Assembly: GCF_011801125.1 (NCBI RefSeq)
Contig: NZ_CP046171.1
Location: 2,356,001 to 2,420,000 of the forward strand
From: Nocardia brasiliensis
GTDB taxonomy: Bacteria; Actinomycetota; Actinomycetes; Mycobacteriales; Mycobacteriaceae
Direction of reading: 5' to 3'
Length of the DNA stretch: 64,000 nucleotides
Shown here: in pieces, positions 35,811-46,058 of the stretch
How the letters are laid out: each line of letters begins with the position of its first letter
Position numbering within the stretch: the stretch's first letter is position 1
Notes under the pieces: generated by a model
Database searches by the model: none
What the model was told of the DNA's origin: nothing
The model's input: only the letters and a program-made list of their open reading frames with translations
Position numbers and translations under genes: made by a program

Positions 35811-37151
35811 ATGGATCGCCAGAAGGAATTCGTGCTGCGGACGCTCGAAGAGCGGGATATCCGCTTCGTACGTCTCTGGTTCACCGACGTCTTGGGTTAC
35901 CTGAAGTCCGTCGCCATCGCGCCCGCCGAGCTGGAGGGCGCGTTCGAGGAGGGGATCGGCTTCGACGGTTCCGCCGTCGAGGGTTTCGCCAGGGTGTCGG
36001 AGGCCGACATGGTCGCGCGGCCCGATCCGTCCACGTTCCAGGTGCTGCCCTGGTCGACGAGCAAGGGTCATCAGCACTCGGCCCGCATGTTCTGTGACAT
36101 CACGATGCCCGACGGTTCGCCGTCCTGGGCCGACCCGCGCCACGTGCTGCGCCGCCAGCTGAACAAGGCGGGCGACGTCGGGTTCAGCTGCTACGTGCAC
36201 CCGGAGATCGAGTTCTTCCTGCTGGAGAACGGCCCGCAGGACGGCTCGCAGCCGACCCCGGCCGATTCCGGCGGCTTCTTCGACCAGGCCGTGCACGATT
36301 CGGCGCCGAACTTCCGCCGCCACGCCATCGACGCGCTCGAGTCGATGGGCATCTCGGTGGAGTTCAGTCACCACGAGGGCGCGCCCGGTCAGCAGGAGAT
36401 CGACCTGCGTTACGCCGACGCGCTGTCCATGGCCGACAACGTGATGACCTTCCGCTACCTGATCAAGGAGGTGGCGATCGACGAGGGCGTGCGCGCGACG
36501 TTCATGCCCAAGCCGTTCGCCCAGTACCCGGGTTCGGCGATGCACACGCACATGAGCCTGTTCGAGGGCGAGGCCAACGCCTTCCACGACCCCGACGATC
36601 CGATCAACCTCTCCAGCACCGCACGGGCGTTCATCGCGGGCATCCTCGAGCACGCGCCGGAGATCAGCGCGATCAGCAACCAGTGGGTCAACTCCTACAA
36701 GCGGCTCATCCACGGCGGTGAAGCGCCGACCGCCGCGTCCTGGGGCCGGTCGAACCGCTCCGCGCTGGTCCGGGTGCCGATGTACACGCCGAACAAGTCC
36801 TCCTCGCGACGCATCGAGATCCGCAGCCCCGATTCGGCCTGCAACCCCTACCTGACCTTCGCCGTGCTGCTCGCGGCCGGTCTGCGGGGCATCGAGAAGG
36901 GCTACACACTGCCGCCGGAGGCCGAGGACGACGTGTGGTCGCTGACCGCCGCCGAGCGGCGCGCGATGGGCTTCCGCGAGTTGCCCGGCACGCTGGACGA
37001 GGCGCTGCAGGCGATGGAGCGCTCGGAGCTGGTCGCCGAGACGCTCGGCGAGCACGTGTTCGACTTCTTCCTGCGCAACAAGCGCCGGGAGTGGGCCGAC
37101 TACCGCAGCCAGGTGACGCCGTTCGAGCTGAAGGAATACCTCGGACTGTGA
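35811..37151 (+). CDS. glnA2: Type I glutamine synthetase GlnA2
   Basis: 446 aa from ATG 35811, the same length as the mycobacterial GlnA2; the open frame upstream (35793) has no ribosome site. It opens MDRQKEFVLRTLEERDIRF and keeps GFDGSAVEGFARV, the metal-binding HPEIEFF, HHEGAPGQQEID, MPKPF, and the NRSALVRVP phosphate-binding arginine. GlnA2 in M. tuberculosis is a minor glutamine synthetase not essential for growth. It may lack adenylylation control; the tyrosine region differs from GlnA1. A weak 6-bp stem follows the stop (37157-37172). Confidence 0.95.
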   Translation: MDRQKEFVLRTLEERDIRFVRLWFTDVLGYLKSVAIAPAELEGAFEEGIGFDGSAVEGFARVSEADMVARPDPSTFQVLPWSTSKGHQHSARMFCDITMPDGSPSWADPRHVLRRQLNKAGDVGFSCYVHPEIEFFLLENGPQDGSQPTPADSGGFFDQAVHDSAPNFRRHAIDALESMGISVEFSHHEGAPGQQEIDLRYADALSMADNVMTFRYLIKEVAIDEGVRATFMPKPFAQYPGSAMHTHMSLFEGEANAFHDPDDPINLSSTARAFIAGILEHAPEISAISNQWVNSYKRLIHGGEAPTAASWGRSNRSALVRVPMYTPNKSSSRRIEIRSPDSACNPYLTFAVLLAAGLRGIEKGYTLPPEAEDDVWSLTAAERRAMGFRELPGTLDEALQAMERSELVAETLGEHVFDFFLRNKRREWADYRSQVTPFELKEYLGL

Positions 37152-37238
37152 ACCAGGGCGCGCACCCGCGCCGTTCTGGTACCGAAGATAGGTTCCGCGG
37201 TGGCCTGCCGTTAGCTTCGAGCCTGTAATTTGAGTGCT

Positions 37239-40200
37239 ATGGTCCGGCCACCGTCTGCCCGCTCCGCTGTCCCCGGTGTCGGTCGGCTCGGATTGCTCGA
37301 GCCGTCCGCCGCTGCCACGTTGCGCGAATTGGGCTGGGACAACGTCGAAAGTATTCCCGTGCTGTGGGCGCTCTCGCGCGCGCCCGACGCCGACCTGGCG
37401 CTGAACACCCTGCTGAAGCTGTACGAGCAGCTCGGAACGGACTGGGCGGCACTGGATTCGGCGATCCGCTCGGAAACCGCGCTGCGCGGCAGGCTGTTCG
37501 CGCTGATCGGCGCGTCCAGCGCGTTCGCCGATCATCTCGTCGCCGATCCCGCGGCATGGGAGCTGCTGCGGCGCAAAGCGTTGCCCTCGCCCGAGGAAGT
37601 GCTCGCCGAGCTGCTCGACGTGGTGGACGCGGTGCCGGAGGAGGGCGAGAACGCCGGACCCATGCTGTTCCGGGCCGGGGAGCACGGTCCCGAAGTGGTG
37701 GCCCTGCTGCGCAAACGATATCGCGACCAGCTCATGCTGCTCGCCGCGCTCGACCTGGCCGCCACCGTGGAGAACGAACCGGTGCTGCCGTACCAGGTGG
37801 TCGGCAGGCACCTCACGGATCTGGCCGATGCCGCGCTGACCGCCGCGCTGTCGGTCGCGGTCGCCCGGGTCTGCAAGGACGGACCGGTGCCGGTGCGGCT
37901 CGCGGTGATCGCGATGGGCAAGAGCGGCGCCCGCGAGTTGAACTACGTCAGCGATGTCGACGTGGTCTTCGTCGCCGAGCCCGCCGACGCCACCGCCACC
38001 CGGCTGGCCGCCGAGATGATGAGCGTCGCGAGCGCGGCCTACTTCGAGGTCGACGCCGCGCTGCGGCCGGAGGGCAAGGCGGGCGCGCTGGTGCGCACGC
38101 TGGACTCCCACCTCGCCTACTACAAGCGCTGGGCCCGCACCTGGGAGTTCCAGGCATTGCTCAAGGCCCGGCCGGTGACCGGCGACCTCGAACTCGGTGA
38201 GCAGTACCGGGCGGCGCTGATGCCGATGGTGTGGAACGCCTCCGAGCGTCCCGACTTCGTGGCCGACGTGCAGGCGATGCGGCGCCGGGTGGAGGATCTG
38301 GTGCCCGCCGATCTGCGCGAGCGCGAACTGAAGCTCGGGCACGGCAGCCTGCGCGACGTCGAATTCGCGGTCCAGCTCTTGCAATTGGTGCACGGACGGG
38401 TCGACGAGTCGCTGCACGTCCAGGGGACCGTGGAGGCGCTGACCGCACTGGCCGCGGGCGGCTACGTCGGGCGCGACGACGCGGCCAATCTCACCGCGTC
38501 CTACGAATTCCTGCGGTTGCTCGAACATCGCCTGCAGTTGCAGCGGTTGCGGCGCACGCACACGCTGCCCGCCGCCGACGACGAGGAAGGCATGCGCTGG
38601 CTGGCGCGTGCCGCGCACATCCGGCCCGACGGCAGGCAGGACGCGGTCGGCGTGCTCGGTACCGAGATTCGGCGAAACGCGGTGCGGGTGAGGCGGTTAC
38701 ACGCCAAACTGTTCTATCGCCCGCTGCTCGAATCGGTGGTCAAGATGGACCCGGACGCGTTGCGCCTCAGCCCCGATGCCGCTATCCGGCAGTTGGCCGC
38801 GCTGGGCTACCAGGCGCCCGAACACGCCCTTGGACATCTGAAAGCACTCACCGGCGGCGTTTCCCGCAAGGGCCGGATCCAGGCGTTGCTGCTGCCGACC
38901 CTGCTCGAATGGCTCGGCGAGACACCGAATCCCGATGCGGGCCTGCTGGCCTACCGGCGGGTGTCGGAGGGCCTCGACGACCAGATCTGGTTCCTGCGCG
39001 AGCTGCGCGACGAGGGCGCGATCGCGCAGCGGTTGATGATCGTGCTCGGCTCCTCGGAGTACCTGCCGGACCTGCTGATCAACGCGCCCGACACGATCCG
39101 CATGTACGCCGACGGACCGGGCGGGCCACTGCTGCTCAGCCCGCAGCCCGAAGACGTCGCGCGCGGCATCATGACCGCCGCCTCGCGCTACGAGGACCCG
39201 AAACGCGCTGTCGCGGCCGCACGTTCGCTGCGCAGGCACGAACTCGCGCGGGTCGCCTCGGCCGACCTGCTCGGCATGCTCGACGTGCAACACGTGTGCC
39301 GGGCGCTGTCCTCGGTGTGGGTCGCGGTGCTCGAAGCCGCACTGGCGGCGGTGATCCGGGCCAGCGAGGCCGAACTGGGCACGCCCGCGCCCGCCGACTT
39401 CGCGGTGATCGGCATGGGCAGGCTCGGTGGCATGGAGCTCGGGTACGGGTCCGACGCCGACGTGCTGTTCGTCTGCGACCCCCGCCCCGGCGAAGACGAG
39501 ACCAAGGCCGTGAAGTGGGCGATCGGCGTCGCCGACAAGGTGCAGCGCCTGCTCGGCGCGCCGAGCACCGACCCGCCGCTGCACGTTGATGCGGGCCTGC
39601 GCCCCGAAGGCCGCAACGGCGCACTGGTGCGTACCCTGGCCGCCTACGCCGCCTACTACCAGCAGTGGGCCCAGCCGTGGGAGGTACAGGCCCTGCTGCG
39701 GGCCCACCAGGTCGCCGGTGATCAGCAACTCGGACTGCGCTTCCTGCACATCATCGACAAGGTGCGCTACCCGGAGGGCGGTGTCTCGGCCGAGGCGGTG
39801 CGCGAGATCCGGCGGATCAAGGCCCGGGTCGACGCCGAACGGCTACCGCGCGGCGCGAACCCGGCCACCCACACCAAGCTCGGCCGCGGCGGTCTCGCGG
39901 ACATCGAGTGGACCGTGCAGCTGATGCAGCTGCGCCACGCGCACGAGGTGCTCGGCCTGCACAACACCTCCACCCTGGAATCGCTCGACGTCATCGAGCA
40001 GACCAAGCTGCTCGACACCGCCGACGTCGAACTGCTCCGCGACGCCTGGCTCACCGCGACCAAGGCCCGCAACGCCCTGGTCCTGGTCCGCGGCAAACCC
40101 ACCGACCAACTCCCCGGCCCCGGCAGGCTCCTCTCCGCCGTCGCCCGGGTTGCGGGCTGGCCCAACGACGACGGCAGCGAGTTCCTCGACCACTACATGC

Positions 40201-40250
40201 GGATAACCCGGCGCGCGAAAGCGGTAGTGGAGCGGGTCTTCGGGCAGTAG
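37239..40250 (+). CDS. glnE: Glutamine synthetase adenylyltransferase / adenylyl-removing enzyme
   Basis: 1003 aa from ATG 37239; a TTG three codons upstream is also possible. Two nucleotidyltransferase domains are present, each with a GxD-type active site: [15 protein letters not shown] (about 228-242) and [16 protein letters not shown] (about 731-746), each followed by LRPEGKAG or LRPEGRNG and a helical GlnD-related segment. The N-terminal half removes AMP and the C-terminal half adds it to glutamine synthetase in response to nitrogen. Encoded 87 bp after glnA2 on the same strand. Confidence 0.96.
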   Translation: MVRPPSARSAVPGVGRLGLLEPSAAATLRELGWDNVESIPVLWALSRAPDADLALNTLLKLYEQLGTDWAALDSAIRSETALRGRLFALIGASSAFADHLVADPAAWELLRRKALPSPEEVLAELLDVVDAVPEEGENAGPMLFRAGEHGPEVVALLRKRYRDQLMLLAALDLAATVENEPVLPYQVVGRHLTDLADAALTAALSVAVARVCKDGPVPVRLAVIAMGKSGARELNYVSDVDVVFVAEPADATATRLAAEMMSVASAAYFEVDAALRPEGKAGALVRTLDSHLAYYKRWARTWEFQALLKARPVTGDLELGEQYRAALMPMVWNASERPDFVADVQAMRRRVEDLVPADLRERELKLGHGSLRDVEFAVQLLQLVHGRVDESLHVQGTVEALTALAAGGYVGRDDAANLTASYEFLRLLEHRLQLQRLRRTHTLPAADDEEGMRWLARAAHIRPDGRQDAVGVLGTEIRRNAVRVRRLHAKLFYRPLLESVVKMDPDALRLSPDAAIRQLAALGYQAPEHALGHLKALTGGVSRKGRIQALLLPTLLEWLGETPNPDAGLLAYRRVSEGLDDQIWFLRELRDEGAIAQRLMIVLGSSEYLPDLLINAPDTIRMYADGPGGPLLLSPQPEDVARGIMTAASRYEDPKRAVAAARSLRRHELARVASADLLGMLDVQHVCRALSSVWVAVLEAALAAVIRASEAELGTPAPADFAVIGMGRLGGMELGYGSDADVLFVCDPRPGEDETKAVKWAIGVADKVQRLLGAPSTDPPLHVDAGLRPEGRNGALVRTLAAYAAYYQQWAQPWEVQALLRAHQVAGDQQLGLRFLHIIDKVRYPEGGVSAEAVREIRRIKARVDAERLPRGANPATHTKLGRGGLADIEWTVQLMQLRHAHEVLGLHNTSTLESLDVIEQTKLLDTADVELLRDAWLTATKARNALVLVRGKPTDQLPGPGRLLSAVARVAGWPNDDGSEFLDHYMRITRRAKAVVERVFGQ

Positions 40251-40435
40251 CGCGGGCCGGTCGGCCTACGGGCGCGAGCAGGCCCTCGGCCGCACCGGCC
40301 GCTCGCTCGCGTCGCGCAGGCGAGTCGGCCACGGCCGGCGGGGATCGCTGTCGTGGGTTCGTGGCAGCGGGGTGCACACGAAACCTGCACAGGCGGGCCA
40401 CGGTTTGCTCCCTATCGGACGCTTAGGGTCGGGGT

Positions 40436-41380
40436 ATGCGTGGATGGGTGGAGCGAGCACTGCTCGGCGTGGGGTGGTGCGCGGCGGCGGCCGGGCTCAC
40501 CGGGCTGATGTTGCACTTCGTCGCCTGGCGGCAGCGGTGGTTGGTGCTGGCGGCGTCGGGTGCGTCGTATCTGATGGTCGGGGCGGTGATCGGGTTGGTG
40601 TGCTTCCTGATCGCCCGCGGCTGGCGTAGCGCGGGGGTGGCCGCGGTGCTGGTCGGCGTGGTGTTGTGGACGGCGGTGCCGGTGTTCGTCCCGGCAGGGC
40701 GCGCCGCGGGCGGGCCCGAAGTCAGTGTGATGCAGTCGAACCTGCTCTTCGGCGGCGCCGACCCGGACGCGGTGGTGCGGGCCGTGCGGGACGAGCGCAT
40801 CGACGTGCTCACCGTGAACGAGCTGACGAACGCGGCGGTCGACCGGCTCGCCGCGGCGGGGCTCGACGCCGTGCTGCCGCACCGCTACGTCGAACCGACG
40901 GCCGACGGTGGCGGCGGCACCGGGATCTACAGTCGATATCCGTTGCGCGACACCAAGAAATACGCGGGCTTCATCCTCAACCAGGTCTCCGCGACAATGG
41001 TGCATCCGGATCGTGGCCCCGTCACGATCTTCGCCTTCCACCCGATTCCGCCGCCGATGAACTTCGCCGACTGGCTGACGGAGATGCGCCGCATCCGCGA
41101 AATCCTCGACGCTCACCAGGGCCCGGCGATCGTCGGCGCGGACTTCAACGCCACCCGCGACCACGCCGCCTACCGCGAATTGCTGCACGGCCGTTTCGAA
41201 TCCGCCGCCGAGCAGACCGGCGCGGGCCTGCTGCTCACCTTCCCCGACGACAAGAGGTGGGGCCCGATCATCGGCATCGACCACGTGCTGCTCGCCGACG
41301 CCCGAGCCGAGGAGATCCGCACCGTCCGTGTCCCGAGATCAGACCACCGCGCCCTGGTAGCCCGAGTCCGCCTGACCTGA
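40436..41380 (+). CDS. Membrane-anchored endonuclease/exonuclease/phosphatase family protein
   Basis: 314 aa. Three N-terminal membrane helices (about 8-28, 35-58, 66-84) are followed by an extracytoplasmic EEP domain. Its metal-dependent catalytic motifs are all seen: MQSNLLF, TVNELT, GTGIYSRYP, FHPIPPP, GADFNATRDH, GIDHVL and SDHRALVA. Family members cut DNA, RNA, phospholipids or inositol phosphates; secreted ones are often nucleases or phosphodiesterases. Substrate unknown. Follows glnE after about 185 bp. Confidence 0.87.
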   Translation: MRGWVERALLGVGWCAAAAGLTGLMLHFVAWRQRWLVLAASGASYLMVGAVIGLVCFLIARGWRSAGVAAVLVGVVLWTAVPVFVPAGRAAGGPEVSVMQSNLLFGGADPDAVVRAVRDERIDVLTVNELTNAAVDRLAAAGLDAVLPHRYVEPTADGGGGTGIYSRYPLRDTKKYAGFILNQVSATMVHPDRGPVTIFAFHPIPPPMNFADWLTEMRRIREILDAHQGPAIVGADFNATRDHAAYRELLHGRFESAAEQTGAGLLLTFPDDKRWGPIIGIDHVLLADARAEEIRTVRVPRSDHRALVARVRLT

Positions 41381-41873
41381 TCGCAGTTTCGGTCCGGTGC
41401 TGAACAGCTGCCCTGGTCAAGTCGTAGAGCTACGTAGGCGTTCCTGCCGGGCGACGATCGGATCATCGGCACCGGATCGCGCGCGAGGAACCAGGGCCTT
41501 GCCCGCGGCCTCGGCCGCTTCCGGCCCAGCGCCGCGCATCGGCGTTGGGGCGGACCGGCGTCGCCCAGCCCGCTCGAGCGGATCGGCCCGCAGAATGCCG
41601 ACCCGGCAACGGTTTTCGGTAGGGTCACCAGTCGGCTGCGCCCGTTGTCGTGCGCGGCGAACGCTGCGGACGGGCTCGTACAGGGTGCGTGCCTGTTCGG
41701 AGGTCGGTCGTGTTTGCGCGAGCTGGGTGTGTCACGGGTACGCGCCGAACTCCCGTCGGATCGGGAAGCGGTGGGGGCGTCCCTCGTGCGGCGGTGCTGG
41801 TCGGGGGTATGTCCGGCCGATTACCATCGATGGACCGGTGGGTGAGCGGGCGCGGTGGTCGGGAGGCGCGGCT
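41381..41873. other. Gene-free spacer upstream of the metallopeptidase
   Basis: About 490 bp open in the frame of the following gene but without a ribosome site, with Arg/Cys/Ser-rich translation and no codon bias, so I read it as non-coding. TAGGGT near 41619 and TACCAT near 41822 fit the TAnnnT -10 pattern and may mark promoters. No repeat, RNA gene or hairpin stands out. Confidence 0.5.
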
Positions 41874-43304
41874 ATGGGTAGACGGTGGTGGGGGATCGGG
41901 GCGGTGGTGCTGGCGCTGCTCGGGGGATGCGGTGTGGCCGTGGAGAATCCGGTGGGACCGCAGGCGCCGGCCAGTACCGCGCCTTGGGAGATCGAAGGTT
42001 CGATGACCGCCACGGGGCCGAGCGGCCCGCGTCCTGGCGTGCCGGACGCGCCGCTGACGGCGCGCAACGGCGATGGTGGCAGGTTCGACCGGCTCGCCCT
42101 GAACTCGCTCGCCGACCTGCAGGAATTCTGGACGGCGGAGTACCACAGGGACTTTCCGGGGCCGTTCACCCCGGTGCAGGAGTTTTCCTCGTGGTCGGCG
42201 CAGGCGCCACGGGAGCAGGCGATCCGATTCTGCGACGAATCCACCTATCGCGTGGTGAATGCCGCGTACTGCGGCCTCGACCACACCATCGGCTGGGATC
42301 GCGGTGTCCTGCTGCCCCAGGTCGTCGCGAAGTTCGGTGAACTGGCGGTGGTGATGGTGCTCGCGCACGAATACGGGCACGCGATCCAGGGCCAGGCCAG
42401 ATTGGCGGGGCTGCGCACCCCGACGCTGGTGCTCGAACAGCAGGCCGACTGTTTGGCCGGGGTATTCTTACGCCATGTGGCCGAAGGGAAGTCGGCGCAC
42501 TTCACGGTCAACACCACTGACGGACTCAACGCCGTGCTCGGTGCGACGGTGGCGTTCCGTGATCAGGGTTTCGGCGATCCGGGTAACGCGCACGGGTCGG
42601 CGTTCGAGCGGGTCACCGCGGTGCAGATCGGCTATTCCGACGGCGCGAAGAGCTGTAAGTCGTTGACGCCGAAGGAGATCGCCCAGCGACGTGGTCAGCT
42701 GCCGGTGTCGTTCGGCTGGGCCGACGCGCTGCTGCAGCTTCCGGTGAACCGGCAGTCGTTGCAGCGGTTGAGTCAAACCCTGCTTGCCCGCTACCCGGCG
42801 GCCGATCCGCCGCGATTCGACTATTCAGGTGTGGGCGGCGACTGCGCGGACGTCGCTGTGACGATGCCGGTTTCGTACTGTCCGTCGGCGAACCGGATCG
42901 GCGTCGATGTGCCCGCCCTCATCGAAATGAGCGCTCCCGCACCGGGACAGGACGACCGGCTGTCGGCCATCGTGAACGGCGACTACTCCGCCTTCGTCCT
43001 GTTCGTCTCCCGCTACACCCTCGCCGTGCAACACGCGCGCGGGCTCCCGCTCACCGGCGCGGCATCGGCGGGACTGCGCACCGCGTGCCTGTCCGGGGTG
43101 GTGTCGACGCGATTGAGCGAACCCGGCGGGGACCTGCGTCTCTCGGCAGACGACCTGGACGAGGCCGTGTCCGCGTTGCTCACCAATGGATTGGCGGCGA
43201 GCGACGTGCACGGCGCGGTGGTACCGAGCGGCTATCAGCGGGTCGAGGCATTCCGCACGGGTGTGCTCGACGGCGAGGCGGCGTGCCTGTCGCGCTACCC
43301 CTGA
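41874..43304 (+). CDS. Lipoprotein neutral zinc metallopeptidase
   Basis: 476 aa from ATG 41874, with GGGAGG upstream. The signal peptide ends at a lipobox LLGGC (Cys about residue 19). The catalytic zinc motif HEYGHAIQ (about residue 164) is HExxH, and the third ligand is probably the Glu in LEQQADCLAG about 23 residues later, the pattern of the YpfJ-type neutral zinc metallopeptidases. A second, longer domain with cysteines (CADVAVT, CPSAN) follows. Convergent with ribH2, 14 bp between stops. Confidence 0.87.
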   Translation: MGRRWWGIGAVVLALLGGCGVAVENPVGPQAPASTAPWEIEGSMTATGPSGPRPGVPDAPLTARNGDGGRFDRLALNSLADLQEFWTAEYHRDFPGPFTPVQEFSSWSAQAPREQAIRFCDESTYRVVNAAYCGLDHTIGWDRGVLLPQVVAKFGELAVVMVLAHEYGHAIQGQARLAGLRTPTLVLEQQADCLAGVFLRHVAEGKSAHFTVNTTDGLNAVLGATVAFRDQGFGDPGNAHGSAFERVTAVQIGYSDGAKSCKSLTPKEIAQRRGQLPVSFGWADALLQLPVNRQSLQRLSQTLLARYPAADPPRFDYSGVGGDCADVAVTMPVSYCPSANRIGVDVPALIEMSAPAPGQDDRLSAIVNGDYSAFVLFVSRYTLAVQHARGLPLTGAASAGLRTACLSGVVSTRLSEPGGDLRLSADDLDEAVSALLTNGLAASDVHGAVVPSGYQRVEAFRTGVLDGEAACLSRYP

Positions 43305-43318
43305 CGGGCGCGGTATCG

Positions 43319-43771
43319 CTAAACCGGCAGCGACTGTAGCGAAGTCAGCGTGGTCGCCAGCGCGCGAGCGGCCTCGGCGCCCTTGGTCACGAAATGCTCG
43401 GTGAAGTAGGTGACGTGCTCGCTGTGCTCGTGGAAGTGGTGCGGGGTGAGCACCACGGAGAACACCGGTACGTCGGTGTCGAGCTGCACCCGCATCAGAC
43501 CGTCGATCACCGCGGACGCGACAAAATCGTGCCGATAGATGCCGCCGTCCACGACCAGCGCGGCGGCGACGACCGCCGCGTACTTGCCGGAGCGGGCGAG
43601 GCGCTGGGCGTGCAGCGGGATCTCGAACGCGCCCGGCACCTCGAACACCTCGATGGTGGCCGGGTCGTAGCCGAGCTCGGCGTATTCGGCCGCGAAGCCC
43701 TCGTAGGCCTTGCCGACGATCGAGCTGTGCCAGGCGGCGCGGACGAAGGCGATGGCTCCGGTAGTTCCCAT
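43319..43771 (-). CDS. 6,7-dimethyl-8-ribityllumazine synthase, RibH2 type
   Basis: 150 aa, typical length. It would condense 5-amino-6-ribitylamino-uracil with dihydroxybutanone phosphate in riboflavin synthesis. Signatures: FVRAAWHSSIV at the N-terminus, EVFEVPGAFEIPLHAQRL (about 40-57), VDGGIYRHDFVASAVIDGL, and the type II HHFHEH (about 111-116). RibH2 lacks the usual partners nearby; it is the last gene of the hydrolase operon, 9 bp after the monoacylglycerol-lipase-like gene. The family may have acquired another role, but active-site residues appear present. Confidence 0.85.
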   Translation of the reverse strand: MGTTGAIAFVRAAWHSSIVGKAYEGFAAEYAELGYDPATIEVFEVPGAFEIPLHAQRLARSGKYAAVVAAALVVDGGIYRHDFVASAVIDGLMRVQLDTDVPVFSVVLTPHHFHEHSEHVTYFTEHFVTKGAEAARALATTLTSLQSLPV

Positions 43772-43780
43772 GGCCGGAGC

Positions 43781-44644
43781 CTACTCGTCGGTAACGTGCG
43801 CCTCCAGCCAGTCCACCACGTTGCCGAGCACCTCGTCCTGCTCGGGTTCGTTGAAGATCTCGTGGTAGAGGCCCTCGTAGCGGATCGCGGTGAGGTCTTT
43901 CGAGCCCGCGTTCCGCTCGATCAGGTCGGTGCTGGACGGCGCGGCGATGGCATCGCCGGTGCCGTGCAGCACGAGCAGGGGCACGGTGAGCCGATCGAGG
44001 CGCTGCTTCACCAGCGCCGTGGTGTCCAGGATCTCGACCGCGGTGCGGGCGGGCAGGCTGCCGCGATAGACCAGCGGGTCGTTGTCGTAGGCGCGCACCA
44101 CCTCGGGGTCGCGGCTGATCTGCGACGAATCCAGTTTCAGCACACCGAGATTCGGGGTGATCCTGGTTAGCAGCGGCGCGAGCAGGCGCTGCACCGGGTT
44201 GCCGAGCGGAATGTCGAGCGGCGGCGCGGAGAGCACGATGCCCGCGACGTCTACGGGGGCGCGGGTGGCCAGGTGCAACACGATGAGGCTGCCCATCGAG
44301 TGGCCGATCAGGAAGCGTGGTACCTGCGGGTGTTCCCGGCTCGCGATGTTCAGCATCGCGGCCACATTGTCGGCGGCACCGTCCATCGAGCCGATGTTGG
44401 CCTTGCCGCCCGCGGACTTGCCGTGGCCGATGTGGTCGAGCGCGTAGACGGCGAAACCCGCGCCGGCCAGGCGCTTGCCGACATGGGCGTAGCGGCCGGA
44501 ATGCTCGGCGACGCCGTGCACCAGGACGATCACGCCGCGCGCCCGCACCTCGGGCAGCCAGGCGCGCCAGGCGATCTCGCTGCCGGTGCCGTCGAATCGG
44601 CCGGACTCGGTGCGGCTGCCCGCGCCGGTCGGCTCCGCGGTCAC
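43781..44644 (-). CDS. Monoacylglycerol lipase-like serine hydrolase (S33)
   Basis: 287 aa from GTG 44644. Motifs are VLVHGVAEHSGRY (about 39-51, oxyanion), nucleophile LIGHSMGSL (about 111-119), LHGTGDAIAAP (catalytic Asp) and LYHEIFNEPE (catalytic His). This is close in pattern to mycobacterial monoacylglycerol lipase Rv0183, which releases glycerol from lipids. The GTG overlaps the stop of a 16-codon ORF as GTGA and lacks its own ribosome site, so translation appears coupled. Confidence 0.88.
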   Translation of the reverse strand: MTAEPTGAGSRTESGRFDGTGSEIAWRAWLPEVRARGVIVLVHGVAEHSGRYAHVGKRLAGAGFAVYALDHIGHGKSAGGKANIGSMDGAADNVAAMLNIASREHPQVPRFLIGHSMGSLIVLHLATRAPVDVAGIVLSAPPLDIPLGNPVQRLLAPLLTRITPNLGVLKLDSSQISRDPEVVRAYDNDPLVYRGSLPARTAVEILDTTALVKQRLDRLTVPLLVLHGTGDAIAAPSSTDLIERNAGSKDLTAIRYEGLYHEIFNEPEQDEVLGNVVDWLEAHVTDE

Positions 44645-44691
44645 GACCGCGCCTCGCCGGTGCTCGGCTCGATCCCGCTGCGCTCAGTCAT
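44641..44691 (-). CDS. 16-residue coupling ORF between M20 peptidase and lipase
   Basis: MTERSGIEPSTGEARS. AGGAG lies 7 nt before ATG 44691; that ATG overlaps the M20 stop (ATGA) and the TGA overlaps the lipase GTG start (GTGA). Such a chained overlap is what one expects of a reinitiation relay that delivers ribosomes to the lipase start. It may have no peptide function. An alternative is that a frameshift fused it to the lipase in an ancestor. Confidence 0.5.
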   Translation of the reverse strand: MTERSGIEPSTGEARS

Positions 44692-46058
44692 GCGTCGGCT
44701 CCTTGGGGCTCGCTGCTCGTCGAGTAGGCCAGCTCGATGAACAGCCGTCGGTTGAACTCGATGAGACGAGCGTAGTTCACCCGGGAAAGCCGCTCGTCGG
44801 TTCCGTGGATCGAGGCCAGATCGCGTTCGCCGAGCACGATCGGGGCGAAGTTGCAGCGCGTCTCGGCCAGGTCGTGATAGTGCCTGGAGTCGGTGGCGCC
44901 GGGCACGATGCCGGTGGTGATCACCGCGTCCGCGACGATGGCCCTGGTGATCGCCGCGATCATGTCGAACGCGGCGCCCGGGGTGGCGTTGACCGTCGGC
45001 TCCGAGCAGACCCCGGCCGGTTCGATCCGGACGCCGTTGTCGCGCACCACCTTCCGGCAGTGCGCGAGCACCGAGTCGACCGAGTCGCCGGGCAGGATGC
45101 GGAAATTGACGAACGCCTCGGCGTGCTGGGGCAGCACGTTGGACTTCACGCCGCCCCGGATCACGGTGGGGGCGGTGGTGGTGCGCACCAGTGCCTCGGT
45201 CTGCGGCCGCGCCGCCATCACCCGGGTGACCAGCGGGGCGACCAGGTCGGCGAGGCGCAGCAGCTGCCGCCGCGGCGTCGGCAGCACCGTGCGCAGCCGG
45301 GCGAGCATGTCGGCGGTCACCGGCGTCATGCGCAGCGGCATCGGATGATCCTGGATGCGGGCGACCGCGCGGGCGATCCGGCCCACCGCGGTCTGCCTGC
45401 CTGGCATGGACGAGTGCCCGCCCACCTCGGTGACCGAAAGCCGAACTGTCGCATACCCCTTCTCGCCGAGCATGATCGTGGCGACCGGCGGTTCGATGCG
45501 GTCGGCGACGCCGGTGGTGACCATGCCGCCCTCGTCGAGCAGCAGGTCGGCGAACACGCCCTGGTCGCGCAGGCGCTGTGCCATGTGCATCGCCCCGGTG
45601 TCGCCGAAGACCTCCTCGTCGTGGCCGAAGGCCAGAAAGATGGTGTGGCGCGGCCGGATTCCGGCGGCGAGGGCGGCCTCGACCGCCTCCAGGATCGCCA
45701 GTAGCCTGCTCTTGTCGTCGATCGCGCCACGGCCCCAGACGAATTCGTCGTCGACCACACCGGCGAAGGGCGGGTGCGTCCAGCGCTGCGGATCGTCGAC
45801 CGGCACCACATCCTGGTGGGCGAGCAGGATCGCCGCGACGCGATCCTGCTCCACTCCCGGCCAGCGGTAGAGCCTGCTGTGCCCGAACCGCTCGCAGTCG
45901 AGCTCGGCGTGCACCCGGGGGAACGACTGCTCGAGGTGCGCGCCGAGTCGTTCGAAGGCGGCGTCGTCGATGTCGGCCGGGTCGTCGGTGGACACGGTGA
46001 CACAGCGCAACGCGGCCGCGAGGCGCTCGGCGGTGCGATCGTCGACCGGTTCGGTCAT
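44688..46058 (-). CDS. M20 family metallopeptidase/amidohydrolase
   Basis: 456 aa. Zinc ligands and catalytic residues are in LLAHQDVVPVD (about 80-90), GRGAIDDKS (about 112-120) and FGHDEEVFGD (about 147-156), with a later H in ATDSRHYHD. The dimerisation domain lies between about 215 and 330. The family removes N-acyl groups or cleaves carboxypeptidase-type substrates; this subgroup resembles PM20D-type peptidases, some of which act on N-acyl amino acids. ATG 46058 overlaps the CocE-type gene's stop (ATGA). Confidence 0.9.
   Translation of the reverse strand: MTEPVDDRTAERLAAALRCVTVSTDDPADIDDAAFERLGAHLEQSFPRVHAELDCERFGHSRLYRWPGVEQDRVAAILLAHQDVVPVDDPQRWTHPPFAGVVDDEFVWGRGAIDDKSRLLAILEAVEAALAAGIRPRHTIFLAFGHDEEVFGDTGAMHMAQRLRDQGVFADLLLDEGGMVTTGVADRIEPPVATIMLGEKGYATVRLSVTEVGGHSSMPGRQTAVGRIARAVARIQDHPMPLRMTPVTADMLARLRTVLPTPRRQLLRLADLVAPLVTRVMAARPQTEALVRTTTAPTVIRGGVKSNVLPQHAEAFVNFRILPGDSVDSVLAHCRKVVRDNGVRIEPAGVCSEPTVNATPGAAFDMIAAITRAIVADAVITTGIVPGATDSRHYHDLAETRCNFAPIVLGERDLASIHGTDERLSRVNYARLIEFNRRLFIELAYSTSSEPQGADA

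Noticed and set aside
41397..41873. In-frame upstream extension of the zinc metallopeptidase
   Set aside because: The lipoprotein signal peptide begins at 41874 with its own ribosome site; the extension has no codon bias.
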